64,000 nt of DNA from WHSO01 sp050485485 (lineage in GTDB: Bacteria > Pseudomonadota > Alphaproteobacteria > SMXQ01): contig JBJHBM010000008.1 of NCBI GenBank assembly GCA_050485485.1, positions 1 through 64,000 on the forward strand. Reading direction: 5' to 3'. The notes beneath the pieces are model-generated. The model worked only from the letters and a program-made list of their open reading frames with translations, did no database searches and was not told where the DNA came from. Of this stretch, positions 32,908-41,955 are shown piece after piece (the stretch's first letter is position 1; each line of letters opens with the position of its first letter). The position numbers and the translations under genes are program-made.

Positions 32908-34163
32908 GGGTCCTGCACCTCAGCGGCAGCGACATTCGCGGCGGCGCCGCACGCGGCACCTTCTGGCTGCACCGCGCGCTCGCCGCCCAGGGCGTCGATT
33001 CGTTGATGCTGGTCGGGCGCAAGTATTCCGACGACGGCAACGTCTCGACCGTGAGCGGCGCGCTGGCCCCCGTCACCGAACGGCTGCGCGATCTGCTCGA
33101 CCCGCTGCCGCTGCGCCGCTACGACGTGACCGGCGAATCGTTCTGGACCCTCGGCTGGCTACCGCGCCGCATTCGGGGCGCCGTAGACGCCTTCGCGCCC
33201 GACGTCGTCCACCTGCACTGGATCGGCGGCGGCTTCCTGCCGGTGGCCGCGCTGCGCGGGCTCGGGCGTCCCGTCGTCTGGACCCTGCGCGACATGTGGG
33301 GTTTCACCGGCGGCTGCCACTACACCGCCGGCTGCCGGCGCTACGAGACGGCGTGCGGCGCCTGTCCCCAGCTCCGCTCCGGCCGCGAGGACGACGTGAG
33401 CCGGGCGACCGCACGCCGCAAGCAGCACCTGTGGCGCGACGTGCCCATGACCCTGGTCCCGATCAGCAACTGGCTCGCCGGCTGCGCGCGCCGCAGTACG
33501 GTGCTGGGACGGCACAGGATCGAGGTCATTCCGAACGGCATCGACGTGCGCCGTTTCCGTCCGGTCCCCCGTGCGGAAGCACGCGCGGCCTGGGACTTCT
33601 CCCCCTCCAAGCGCTATATCCTGTTCGGCGCTCTCGGGGCGCTCGCCGATGCGCGCAAGGGCTACCACGAACTGGTCGAGGCCGCCCGCATCCTCGCGCA
33701 CGACTGTTGGAGCACGCGTGCGGAACTGGTCGTGTTCGGCGATCTCGCGCCCGAAGGCGCGGGCGAGCTCGCCCTGCCCGCGCGCTTCCTCGGCCATATC
33801 GACGACGACGACCGCCTCGCGCAGCTCTACAGCGCGGGCGACGTGATGGTGACGCCGTCGCTGCAGGAGGCCTTCGGCAAGACCCTGATTGAGGCGATGG
33901 CCTGCGGCACGCCGGTGGTGGCCTTTGACGGCACCGGCCCCGCCGACATCGTGGTCCACCACGAGACCGGCTGGCTCGCGGCGCAAGGAAATGCCGCCGA
34001 CCTCGCCGCCGGCATCTCCTGGTGCCTGTCGGACCCCGCGCGCACGGCGGCACTCGGCACCGCCGCGCGCCGGCGCGCCGAAGCACTCTTCGACATCGAC
34101 GTGGTGGCCGGGCGCTACCGCGCCCTTTACGAGCGCCTTGCGGCGCAGGAACGGACAGCATGA
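32904..34163 (+). CDS. Glycosyltransferase family 4
   Basis: A 419-residue GT-B enzyme. The N-terminus MRVLHLSGSDIRGGAARGTF and the stretch VVWTLRDMWGFTGGCHYTAGC match the WcaC/PssF-like group, in which Cys pairs near the acceptor site are usual. The donor half has VIPNGIDVRRFRPVPRAEAR, ALADARKGYHELVEAA and EAFGKTLIEAMACGTPVVAF; the last contains the E-x7-E motif of GT4 retaining enzymes. It overlaps both neighbours by four bases. The specific sugar is unknown. Confidence 0.92.
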   Translation: MRVLHLSGSDIRGGAARGTFWLHRALAAQGVDSLMLVGRKYSDDGNVSTVSGALAPVTERLRDLLDPLPLRRYDVTGESFWTLGWLPRRIRGAVDAFAPDVVHLHWIGGGFLPVAALRGLGRPVVWTLRDMWGFTGGCHYTAGCRRYETACGACPQLRSGREDDVSRATARRKQHLWRDVPMTLVPISNWLAGCARRSTVLGRHRIEVIPNGIDVRRFRPVPRAEARAAWDFSPSKRYILFGALGALADARKGYHELVEAARILAHDCWSTRAELVVFGDLAPEGAGELALPARFLGHIDDDDRLAQLYSAGDVMVTPSLQEAFGKTLIEAMACGTPVVAFDGTGPADIVVHHETGWLAAQGNAADLAAGISWCLSDPARTAALGTAARRRAEALFDIDVVAGRYRALYERLAAQERTA

Positions 34164-35419
34164 CCGGCGTCGATCGTCGCGCGCTGCTGTCCGGCGGCGC
34201 CGGGCTCGCGCTGCTTGCGGCGGCGCCGAAAGGCGCCATGGCGCAGGAACGGCCCGAGCCCGACGTCTCGGCGCGCGCTTTCGGCGCAGTCGGCGACGGC
34301 ATCGCCGACGACAGCGCCGCGCTGGAGCGCGCTTTCGCCGCCGCGCTGGCCGGGCGCGACGCCCGAGTCGTGACAATCCCGCCCGGACGCTACCGCGTGA
34401 CACGGCCGATCCGGATCCGCACGGAAGGACGGGGCCCCGGCAACATCACCCATCGCAGCGGCATCCTCGCGCAGGGTGCGCGCGTCATGTCCGAGATCAA
34501 GGACGGCAGCCCCGTGATCGAGATCGAGAGCCGTGCGACCCTGCGGTATTTCCTGCTGGACGGCCTACAGATTCAGGGGCGCGGGCGCGAGGGCCACGGC
34601 ATCTCGGTCGTCTGCGTGCGGCGGGGGACCTACCTCTACAACTTCTGCCTGCGCGACGTGGTGGTCGAGAACTGCGGCGGGGACGGCCTCAGGATGGTCG
34701 GCAACATCTTCGAGGGCCAGATCTTCAACAGCTATTTCCGCGACAACAAGGGCAATGGCGCGACCTTCGCCCACGGGCCCGAGGACACCGTGCTCTCGGC
34801 GGTGCACGTCTTCGGCTGCGTATTCGGCGGCAACGGCCGCCACGGTGCGGAACTCGCCGACGCCGCCGAGGACGTGGGCTTCTTCGGCTGCTACTTCCTG
34901 CTCAACCAGCGCTTCGGCGTGACCGCGTCGCACGGCTGCACGCTGCTGTCACACTGCGGCTTCGAGAACAACCACATGGCCGCGGGAGACTTCGAGAAAG
35001 GCGACGCCGGGCTGCGGCTGATGGTGAAGGGCACGTTGGTGGGCTGCACCGCCTATTCGATCTACCACCAGACCCACCTGGTACGGGCCTTCATCACCAA
35101 CCAGCTCACCATGATCGGCTGCACCGGCATGGGCGGCGGCAAGGCGCGGCGGGCAGCGCTCGCGCGCATCGGCGGGCAGCGCCGGGGCAGCGCGACGCTG
35201 GTCGGCTGCCACGGCCGCGTCACCCGCGAGGACCGCCGGGTCGGCATGACCGAGGTGGGCGGGCCGGGCCAGGGTCTCAGGATCGGCGCGGACTGGAACG
35301 GCCACGACCTCGCCTGGCTCGGCGAGCACTGCCTGTGGGTGGACGGCGATGGCAACCTGCGCATCAAGCGCGGCGCCCCCGGCAACGACCGCGACGGACG
35401 CAGGATCGGGGGCGCCTGA
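34160..35419 (+). CDS. Tat-exported right-handed beta-helix protein, possible EPS lyase or epimerase
   Basis: A 419-residue protein with an N-terminal twin-arginine signal (VDRRALLSGGAGLALLAAAP), so it should be exported folded. The mature part starts with the pectate-lyase superfamily phrase ARAFGAVGDGIADDSAALER, followed by short Asn- and Gly-rich strands (VVVENCGGDGLRMVGN, FRDNKGNGATFA, CVFGGNGRHGAELAD) that form the coils of a parallel beta-helix. Such proteins in EPS loci cleave, epimerise or bind the polymer during export. Catalytic residues cannot be assigned by eye. It is the last gene of the plus-strand operon; a gene on the opposite strand ends 5 bases away, with only a weak GCCTGA/TCAGGC hairpin between. 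Confidence 0.85.
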   Translation: MTGVDRRALLSGGAGLALLAAAPKGAMAQERPEPDVSARAFGAVGDGIADDSAALERAFAAALAGRDARVVTIPPGRYRVTRPIRIRTEGRGPGNITHRSGILAQGARVMSEIKDGSPVIEIESRATLRYFLLDGLQIQGRGREGHGISVVCVRRGTYLYNFCLRDVVVENCGGDGLRMVGNIFEGQIFNSYFRDNKGNGATFAHGPEDTVLSAVHVFGCVFGGNGRHGAELADAAEDVGFFGCYFLLNQRFGVTASHGCTLLSHCGFENNHMAAGDFEKGDAGLRLMVKGTLVGCTAYSIYHQTHLVRAFITNQLTMIGCTGMGGGKARRAALARIGGQRRGSATLVGCHGRVTREDRRVGMTEVGGPGQGLRIGADWNGHDLAWLGEHCLWVDGDGNLRIKRGAPGNDRDGRRIGGA

Positions 35420-35423
35420 AGCC

Positions 35424-36629
35424 TCAGGCGGCGACGCTGCGCGCGGTTGCGGCCGCGGCCATGTCGCCGGCCGCGGGCCTGCCCGGCACCGGGCCCAGAA
35501 CGGCCGCCATCTTCTCCGCCACGCGGTCCCAGGAATAACGGGCGAGCACGTGCGCCTGGCCGGCGCCGCCCATTTCGGCGAGGCGCAGGGGATCGGCGAC
35601 GGCCTCCAGGATCGCTGCCTCCAGCGCCTCGGGCGTCGCCTCGCTCACCAGGAAGCCGCAGGCGCCCTGCGCCGCGATCTCCGGCAGGCCGTTGCGGTCG
35701 AGCCCCATGACCGGCGTGCGCGCGAGCAGCGCCTCCAGATAGACCTGCCCCCAGGGGTCGTTGAGCATCGGCTGGACCAGGAGTGCCGCACGCCGCTGCA
35801 GGGCGGTGAGCGCGGCGCGGTCCACGAACGGCAGCACCGCCACGCCGGGCAGCGCGGCGGCGGCGGCGAGGCCCGACCCTCCGACGATGGTGAGGCGCAG
35901 CGCCGGGTTGCGCGCACGCGCGAGGCGGAACGCCGCGAGCAGGAGGTCGCCGCCTTTCTCCCGGAACAGGTGCTTGGCGACGAACAGGAGCTCGCACGCC
36001 GCATAGTCCTTGTCCCCGGCGAAGGGCTCACCCACGCCGCAGCCCGAGCCGACCGCCGTCACCCGCGCGGCGGGCACGCCGTAGTGGCCGATCAGGTCGT
36101 CGCGCACGTAGTCCCCGAAGGTGAAGATGTGGCGGCAGGCGTGGTAGGCGGCATGCTCCAGCGCGTCAAAGGCCGCGACCGCGCGCGACGTGTAGAGGGC
36201 CGCGTCGGGACGATGGCGCAGCGACAGGTGCCAGGTCGAATCGCAGTAGAGGAAATGCTCGAGCCCGTCGCCGCCGCCCTCCGGGAAAAAGTCGAGCGTG
36301 CCGGTATGGAGCACGCGGCGAACGCCGAGGCGCGCGAGCGCCGCTTGCAGGCGGCGCGCGCGCAGGCGGCGCAGGAAGGCGCCGCGCGCCACCGCCTCGC
36401 TGTAGCGCAGCCGGCCGTGGCCGCCGAGGAGATGCAGCAGCGCGCCCGCCGCGTAGGCCGGGCGCCCGGCCCGGCCGTCGACGCCCACCACCTCGAAGCC
36501 GCGCGCCTCGAGGCCCTCCGCCATGCTCGCCGGCGCCGCCGACCAGGTGCGCGGGTCGCGCGGTGGGCCGAAGATGCTGGTCACGGCCAGGCGGCGCCCG
36601 GCCCCGTCGTCTCGGGTGGTGCTGTCCAT
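35424..36629 (-). CDS. Glycosyltransferase family 4
   Basis: A 401-residue GT-B enzyme. The N-terminus reads RLAVTSIFGPPRDPRTWSAA; the donor half has ELLFVAKHLFREKGGDLLLAA, RLTIVGGSG and MLNDPWGQVYLEALLARTPV, the last holding the Glu pair of GT4 enzymes. The Met at 36629 is preceded by GGGAGGGGG; an open frame upstream of it looks non-native. It is the most distal gene of the minus-strand operon that starts with gmd or with the flippase gene, 55 bases after the next glycosyltransferase gene. Sugar unknown. Confidence 0.9.
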   Translation of the reverse strand: MDSTTRDDGAGRRLAVTSIFGPPRDPRTWSAAPASMAEGLEARGFEVVGVDGRAGRPAYAAGALLHLLGGHGRLRYSEAVARGAFLRRLRARRLQAALARLGVRRVLHTGTLDFFPEGGGDGLEHFLYCDSTWHLSLRHRPDAALYTSRAVAAFDALEHAAYHACRHIFTFGDYVRDDLIGHYGVPAARVTAVGSGCGVGEPFAGDKDYAACELLFVAKHLFREKGGDLLLAAFRLARARNPALRLTIVGGSGLAAAAALPGVAVLPFVDRAALTALQRRAALLVQPMLNDPWGQVYLEALLARTPVMGLDRNGLPEIAAQGACGFLVSEATPEALEAAILEAVADPLRLAEMGGAGQAHVLARYSWDRVAEKMAAVLGPVPGRPAAGDMAAAATARSVAA

Positions 36630-36684
36630 TTCCCCCTCCCGCCATGGCCGCCGGATCCGGGCGCGGCCTTCCCCCTTCCGCCGG

Positions 36685-38010
36685 TCAGGCCCGGCGCGCC
36701 ATGAACATGCCGCCCGTCGCGGAGTCGTCCTCGGCGGCGCCCCCCGGAGATTCCGTCGCGAGCCCACGCCGCAGCGCGCGGTAGGCACCGACCAGGGCAC
36801 GGTTGAGCGTCCCGATCTCGAACGCCTCCAGCACGCGCGCGCGCGCTGCGCGGCTCATCTCGGGCCACACCGCCGGCCGCTCGACGAGCCCGGCGAGCGC
36901 GTCGGCCAGCGCCGTCGCGTCGCGCTCGGGCACCAGCAGCCCGGAGCGCCCGTGCTCGACCAGCTCCGGGATGCCGCTATGGTCGGTCGCAACCACCACC
37001 ATGCCGGACGCCATCGCCTCCATCAGCGTCACCGGGATGCCCTCCTGGTCGCCGTCCTCGCCGGTGACGCTCGGCACCAGCAGCACGTCGTTGCGCGCCA
37101 TGTGCCGGACCACCGCCTCCTGGTCCTGCCAGCCGAAGAACCGGACCTGCTCCGAGAGGTCGAGCCGGCGTACCAGCACCGCGAGGCGCTGGCGCAGCTC
37201 GCCGTCGCCCACCAGCGAGTAGCTGACCGGAATGCCGCGGCGGCGCAGCTCCGCGACCGCGCGGATGCCGTACTTGATGCCCTTCTTGCCGACCATGCGC
37301 CCGACCGTGAGCAGCTTGAGCGGCTGTCCGCGCTCGAAGCGGCGCGGGCTGTAGCGGTAGCGCGCCGCGTCCACCCCCATGTGATGGACGGCAATCCGGT
37401 CGCGGTCGCAGCCGAGCTCGATCAGGCGCTGGCGCCACACGTCGGAGATCGGCAGGAATGCATCGCCGTGAGCGAACAGGTAGTCGTAATAGCCGGGCCG
37501 GTCGCGCACGTAGGCGCTGATGTCGACGCCATGGAACACGGTGCCGAGGAAGCCCGAGAAGGCTCCCACCTCCCGGAGCTTTGCCGCGAGCTGGCCGATC
37601 GGGCCGAAATGGCAGTGGATCACGTCGAAGCTCGGTTCGTCGCGCAGCAGCGCCGCCCAGTAGAGCAGCCGCAGCGAGAGCGCATCACGGCCGAACCGGC
37701 GCAGCGAGAGCGCCTTGAGCGCGGCTTGCGGCCGGCGCCGCGCCAGCGCCGCGAAGCGTGGAACCGCCCCCAGGATACGCCGCGCCCTGCCGGCGGGCAG
37801 GTGGAGATAGCGCGTACGGCCGATCAGCCCGTAGCGCGCCACGTCGGGATGGATGCGCGGTTCCGCCCGCGGACGCTCGGCGAAGATGGTGACGTCGTGG
37901 CCGAGTTCCAGGAGCCCGGTCGCCTGATTCAGCACGAAGGTCTCGCTGAGCGCCGGGAACTCGTGAAGGAAGAAGGCGATGCGCAACGGCTTTGCGATGT
38001 TCTTGCTCAT
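36685..38010 (-). CDS. Glycosyltransferase family 4, colanic-acid WcaL/AmsK-like
   Basis: A 441-residue GT-B enzyme with the opening AFFLHEFPALSETFVLNQ, characteristic of the WcaL/AmsK group. Later come VIHCHFGPIGQLAAKLRE, FHGVDISAYVRDRPGYYDYL, TVGRMVGKKGIKYGIRAVAE and the donor-site motif EGIPVTLMEAMASGMVVVAT with both Glu residues. Relatives add galactose or another hexose in colanic-acid-like polymers. The start overlaps the stop of the pyruvyltransferase-like gene by four bases, as in the colanic acid cluster where wcaK and wcaL are neighbours. Confidence 0.93.
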   Translation of the reverse strand: MSKNIAKPLRIAFFLHEFPALSETFVLNQATGLLELGHDVTIFAERPRAEPRIHPDVARYGLIGRTRYLHLPAGRARRILGAVPRFAALARRRPQAALKALSLRRFGRDALSLRLLYWAALLRDEPSFDVIHCHFGPIGQLAAKLREVGAFSGFLGTVFHGVDISAYVRDRPGYYDYLFAHGDAFLPISDVWRQRLIELGCDRDRIAVHHMGVDAARYRYSPRRFERGQPLKLLTVGRMVGKKGIKYGIRAVAELRRRGIPVSYSLVGDGELRQRLAVLVRRLDLSEQVRFFGWQDQEAVVRHMARNDVLLVPSVTGEDGDQEGIPVTLMEAMASGMVVVATDHSGIPELVEHGRSGLLVPERDATALADALAGLVERPAVWPEMSRAARARVLEAFEIGTLNRALVGAYRALRRGLATESPGGAAEDDSATGGMFMARRA

Positions 38011-39260
38011 GACGACGCGGCGACGGCCTCCCTCACATGGATTCCGGCGGAGAACGCGGACCGGCGCTCCTCTGCGACGATTGCCGGAAGCTTCGCGGCA
38101 AGCTCGTCGCGGGCCGCGCTGAAGTGTTCGAAGGCATCGCACAGGCTGCGGGGCGTCATAGCCTCTATGTCCTGCACGAGCGCGCCGAGGCCGATCTTCG
38201 TGAACAGCTCTGCGGTCTTGAACTCGTAGGCGATGGGCAGCACCGGGACGCTCGCGATCAGCGACAGGATGGCGACATGCATCCGCGTCGCCACCACCGC
38301 GTCGTAGTCGCGCACGGCGGCGACGAACGCGGCAGGCGCGCGGAAGGCGCGGTCGATGCGGACCCGCGAGCGGATACGCGCATCGAGACGCGACACGATC
38401 CGCTCCGCCGTGGCCGCGTCGTCGGTCCAGTAGCCGTCGACGCCCTGGCAGGTGGACAGGAACGTGACCTCGCCCTTGTGTGCCTCGACGATCCGCGCCG
38501 CCAGGGCCGCGATCGCCTCCATGTAGACGTCCATTCCGGCAGCGCCGTTGAAGTAGGGCCATTCGCGCACCGAAATCGCGACCCGCAAGGGCCGTCCCCC
38601 GCTACGGGGGGCCGGCACGCCCACCCGGAGCGGCGCGAGCGCGAAGGCCGCATCGGCGCATTGGACGACACGCCGCGCCTCCACGCCCAGCGCTTCCAGG
38701 TGGCGCCGCGAGCGGCTGTCGCGCACCAGGATCAGGCGCGCACGCCGCATGACATAGCGGATCAGGGCCCGCCCGCGCTGGCCGGGCGGAAACGGCCCCA
38801 GGCTCTGCGTGAACAGCACGTAGGGCCGGCCGGCGGCATGGGCCACCAGCAGATCGACGAGCTTGGGCAGCATCCGATAATGGGGCACCAGGTAGGTGCC
38901 GCCCGAAGAAATCACCAGGTCGGCAGCGGCGAGGCGCTCCGCCGCCGCCCGCACCTCGGGCGCAAAGCCGCCCATCAGGCGCCGGCCCAGCCGCGTGCGC
39001 CTCAGCCGCATCGCAAGCAGCAGCCGCGCCAGCGCAATCCGGAACGCCTGGGGGCCCGCCGCCTCCCGTTCCAGAAGGTTGAACAGCATCGGCCGCACGC
39101 GCAGCTCGGGATAGAGCCGTGCCGTGATGTCGGCCTGCTCGTCGCAGGTCACGATGTCGAGATCACCACCGATCGCCTCGTGCAGGATGTCGTAGGTCGC
39201 AAGCAGGATCGCCGCATCCCCGGCATTCAAGGTCGCGATGTTCGTGACGACCACGTTCAT
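38007..39260 (-). CDS. Polysaccharide pyruvyl transferase family protein, WcaK-like
   Basis: A 417-residue protein of the pyruvyl transferase family, which attaches pyruvate from PEP as a ketal to a sugar of the repeat unit. Family phrases are NIATLNAGDAAILLATYDIL, ADLVISSGGTYLVPHYRM, VLFTQSLGPFPPGQRGRALI, RLILVRDSRSRRHLEALGV and ATRMHVAILSLIASVPVLPI. The order matches WcaK/AmsJ. It overlaps both neighbours by four bases. PEP synthase encoded at 16288-18750 could supply the donor. Pyruvylation would make the polymer acidic, though some family members have other roles. Confidence 0.9.
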   Translation of the reverse strand: MNVVVTNIATLNAGDAAILLATYDILHEAIGGDLDIVTCDEQADITARLYPELRVRPMLFNLLEREAAGPQAFRIALARLLLAMRLRRTRLGRRLMGGFAPEVRAAAERLAAADLVISSGGTYLVPHYRMLPKLVDLLVAHAAGRPYVLFTQSLGPFPPGQRGRALIRYVMRRARLILVRDSRSRRHLEALGVEARRVVQCADAAFALAPLRVGVPAPRSGGRPLRVAISVREWPYFNGAAGMDVYMEAIAALAARIVEAHKGEVTFLSTCQGVDGYWTDDAATAERIVSRLDARIRSRVRIDRAFRAPAAFVAAVRDYDAVVATRMHVAILSLIASVPVLPIAYEFKTAELFTKIGLGALVQDIEAMTPRSLCDAFEHFSAARDELAAKLPAIVAEERRSAFSAGIHVREAVAASS

Positions 39261-40777
39261 GCCCGAGCCTCCCGCCCCAGCAGGTGGGCCGGCAGGCGCT
39301 GCAGGCTCGCGAGCACGCGCCGGCTGTCGGGCAACATGGCATAGACGACGAGCGCGGCGCTCGCCGCGACCAGCCCCGCGACCGCCACCACGAGCAACGG
39401 CGAGGCGTTTTCCATCGGGATGGCCTCGCGGAACGCCACTACGGCCGCCGTGCCGGCAAGCGTCGCCAGCGTCGGCGTTCCGAGCACCCGGTAGAGGTCG
39501 AGGATCGAGACCGGACCGCGGCGCCCCGCGAACCAGAACATGACGGGCCCACGTACCAGGATCAGCGACAAGGTCGCCGCCGCCGCTACCCCGACGATCC
39601 CGAACGGCACGCCCGCGAGCACCGCGAGAGCCGCCAGCGCGCCGTTGACGGCGCCCGCGCGCAGCATCTCCGGGGTTCGATCCTGGCTCATGTAGAGCCA
39701 GCCCAGCGCATAAGCGGCCGGCATGTAGATCAGGGACACGGCCATCCAGGCCAATGCCGGGGCCACGGCCGTCCATTGCGCGCCCAGCACCAGCGCAACG
39801 ATCGGTTCCGCAGCCGCCACCATCACCGCGGCGAGCGGCGCCATCAGCATGGACAGGCGCCGGATCACGGCGAGATAGGCGTCGCGATAGGCCGCAGGCG
39901 TGCCGGCAAGACGGCTGAGCGCCGGCAGCGCCACCGTCGCGAGCGGAATGTTCAGGTTCTGGATTGGCTGGTGAAGCAGCTTCTGGGCCCGTTCGAACAG
40001 GCCGAGCGGTCCGCTGCCCCAGTACCAGCCGATGACGATCTTGTCGAGATTCCCGGCCAAGGCCCCGAGCGTCATCGCGCCGGTGGCGTTCGCGCCGAAA
40101 ACGACGAGGGCGCGCACCTCCGCGAACGGCCCGGGCCGGCCCGGTCGCCAGCGGCACAGCGCCCAGCCGCCGGCCATCATCATCGCCGCCCAGAGGAGAC
40201 GCTGGACTACCAGCGCCCAGAAGCCGAGCCCGGCCAGGGCGGCGGCGACCGCAAGGCCGAGCGCCGCCGCCTCCGAGACGAACTGCACCAAGGCCACGGC
40301 CGTGAAGCGCATCTGGCGACGCAGGAGCGCCAGGTGCTGGGCGGCAAAGCCGGTAAACAGGAACGAAACCGCCACCACGGGCACGATATGAAGGAGCGCC
40401 GGCTCGCCGTAGAGCCAAGCAAACAACGGTGCCGCTGCCGCCGTCAGCAGCGCGATGCCTATGCCGAGCGTGCCGTTGAGCCAGAACAGTGTGCTGACTT
40501 GGCGATGGGTGAGGCTCGACCGCTGGATTGTCGCCGTCGACAGACCGAGATCCTTGACGAGCTCGAAAATCGCCAGGAAGGCCGCGATCATCGCGAACAG
40601 CCCGAAGTCCGCAGGCGCCAACAGGCGTGCCAGGATCACGATGGCGACGAACTGGATCAGGACCTTGAGGGCTTGAGAAACCAGCGTCACGACGCCGCCG
40701 CGCATCGAGCGCGAAACGATCTGGCCGTCGAGATGGCCGGTTTCGAAATGGCGCGCGTCGCCTTCCGGCTCTTTCAT
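39257..40777 (-). CDS. wzx: Oligosaccharide flippase, Wzx-like (MOP superfamily)
   Basis: A 506-residue protein with about 12-14 membrane segments. The start SRSMRGGVVTLVSQALKVLIQF and the phrase LARLLAPADFGLFAMIAAF are the typical N-terminus of WzxC/ExoT flippases, and LGLSTATIQRSSLTHRQVS follows in the first loop. It should move lipid-linked repeat units across the inner membrane for the Wzy-like polymerase. It is separated by 149 bases from the GDP-fucose synthase gene upstream; that gap shows nothing definite, though GGTCAC and GGTCGCA words are present. The gene is coupled to the pyruvyltransferase-like gene by a four-base overlap. Confidence 0.93.
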   Translation of the reverse strand: MKEPEGDARHFETGHLDGQIVSRSMRGGVVTLVSQALKVLIQFVAIVILARLLAPADFGLFAMIAAFLAIFELVKDLGLSTATIQRSSLTHRQVSTLFWLNGTLGIGIALLTAAAAPLFAWLYGEPALLHIVPVVAVSFLFTGFAAQHLALLRRQMRFTAVALVQFVSEAAALGLAVAAALAGLGFWALVVQRLLWAAMMMAGGWALCRWRPGRPGPFAEVRALVVFGANATGAMTLGALAGNLDKIVIGWYWGSGPLGLFERAQKLLHQPIQNLNIPLATVALPALSRLAGTPAAYRDAYLAVIRRLSMLMAPLAAVMVAAAEPIVALVLGAQWTAVAPALAWMAVSLIYMPAAYALGWLYMSQDRTPEMLRAGAVNGALAALAVLAGVPFGIVGVAAAATLSLILVRGPVMFWFAGRRGPVSILDLYRVLGTPTLATLAGTAAVVAFREAIPMENASPLLVVAVAGLVAASAALVVYAMLPDSRRVLASLQRLPAHLLGREARA

Positions 40778-40926
40778 CGCCGGTCACCGCGACATGCGGT
40801 CCGGGCGCTCGTTCCGCACCCGTCTCTGGTCGCACCTCTCTCATATCGTTCGAACACCGCCACCGCCTGGACGAGCTTTCGACCGCGGCACGGGTCGCCG
40901 GCCCTTCCGGCCAGGCGCCGCGTCGC

Positions 40927-41955
40927 TCAGCTCCTTCGTCCTCCGACCGCCGAGGCCACGCGTCCGGCCCCGCCGGCCGGCGCAGGTCCAAGGCGCAACC
41001 TACCCTTCTCGCGCGCGGCATCCAGAAACCAGTCATAGGTACGCTTCAGTCCTTCCTCCAGGGAGGTCGCGTGACGCCATCCGAGAGCATGAAGGCGCCC
41101 GACGTCGAGCAGCTTGCGCGGCGTGCCTTCCGGCATGCCCCGGTCGAACGACAAGCGCCCCTCGAATCCCACTGTGCGGCACACCACCTCCGCGAGTTCC
41201 CGGATCGAGACGTCGCCGCCGATGCCGACGTTGACTTGGGATTCGCCCGAATAGTGGCGGGCAAGGTGAACGACGGCATCGGCACAATCGTCGACGTAGA
41301 GGAATTCGCGGCGCGGCTGGCCGCTGCCCCACACGGAGATGGCGTCGTTTCCCGCCAGCTTCGCTTCATGTGCCTTGCGGATCAGCGCGGGAACCACGTG
41401 GCTCGCCGTCAGGTCGAAATTGTCCCCCGGGCCGTAGAGATTTGTCGGCATCGCCGAAATGAAGTCACAGCCGTACTGGCGCCGGTAGGCTTGGCACAGC
41501 ATGATCCCGGAAATCTTGGCGATGGCATACCATTGGTTGGTGGGCTCGAGCGGACCCGAAAGCAGGCAGTCTTCGACCATCGGCTGCGGCGCGTGGCGCG
41601 GATAGATGCAGGACGAGCCGAGAAACACGAGCTTGCGCACGCCCGAACGCCAAGCCGCATGGATCACGTTGGCCTCGATCATCAGGTTCTCGTAGAGAAA
41701 CTCCGCCGGACGCGTATCGTTGGCCACGATCCCTCCGACACGGGCGGCAGCCACGAACACCACTTCCGGCCGGGCCGCGGCCATCCAGTCCTCGGCTTCC
41801 CTCTGGCGCGCGAGGTCGACCTCTTCGCGCGACGCGACGACGACCTCGCAATCCTCGTGCGTGAGTCGACGCACCAGCGCCGCGCCGACCATCCCGCGAT
41901 GTCCGGCGACCCAGACCCTGCGGCCGCGCAAATCGAGCTCTCCGCTACGCCGCAT
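40927..41955 (-). CDS. fcl: GDP-L-fucose synthase
   Basis: A 342-residue short-chain dehydrogenase (epimerase/reductase) that turns GDP-4-keto-6-deoxymannose into GDP-L-fucose with NADPH. The nucleotide motif is VWVAGHRGMVGAALVRRL; the catalytic Ser is in FLGSSCIYPRHAPQPM and the YxxxK pair in NQWYAIAKISG. SAMPTNLYGPGDNFD and GSGQPRREFLYVDDCADA are family motifs. The Met at 41955 overlaps the gmd gene by 11 bases, the normal gmd-fcl coupling. A low-complexity C-terminal tail rich in Gly and Arg is unusual. Also called wcaG. Confidence 0.95.
   Translation of the reverse strand: MRRSGELDLRGRRVWVAGHRGMVGAALVRRLTHEDCEVVVASREEVDLARQREAEDWMAAARPEVVFVAAARVGGIVANDTRPAEFLYENLMIEANVIHAAWRSGVRKLVFLGSSCIYPRHAPQPMVEDCLLSGPLEPTNQWYAIAKISGIMLCQAYRRQYGCDFISAMPTNLYGPGDNFDLTASHVVPALIRKAHEAKLAGNDAISVWGSGQPRREFLYVDDCADAVVHLARHYSGESQVNVGIGGDVSIRELAEVVCRTVGFEGRLSFDRGMPEGTPRKLLDVGRLHALGWRHATSLEEGLKRTYDWFLDAAREKGRLRLGPAPAGGAGRVASAVGGRRS

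Noticed and set aside
35414..35429. GCCTGA-AGCC-TCAGGC hairpin between convergent EPS genes
   Set aside because: Short stem, overlaps the stop codon, no T-tract; not called as a terminator.
36690..36760. Possible frameshift between neighbouring GT4 genes
   Set aside because: Both genes have complete N- and C-terminal domains and their own ribosome sites; they are separate enzymes.
40778..40926. GGTCAC and GGTCGCA words between wzx and fcl
   Set aside because: They are on the strand opposite to the genes and without regular spacing; the evidence is too weak to add them to the operator set.
39261..41036. Fusion of the pyruvyltransferase-like frame with about 590 upstream codons
   Set aside because: The upstream part is antisense-like Arg/Gly-rich frame under the flippase gene; the family N-terminus begins at 39260.
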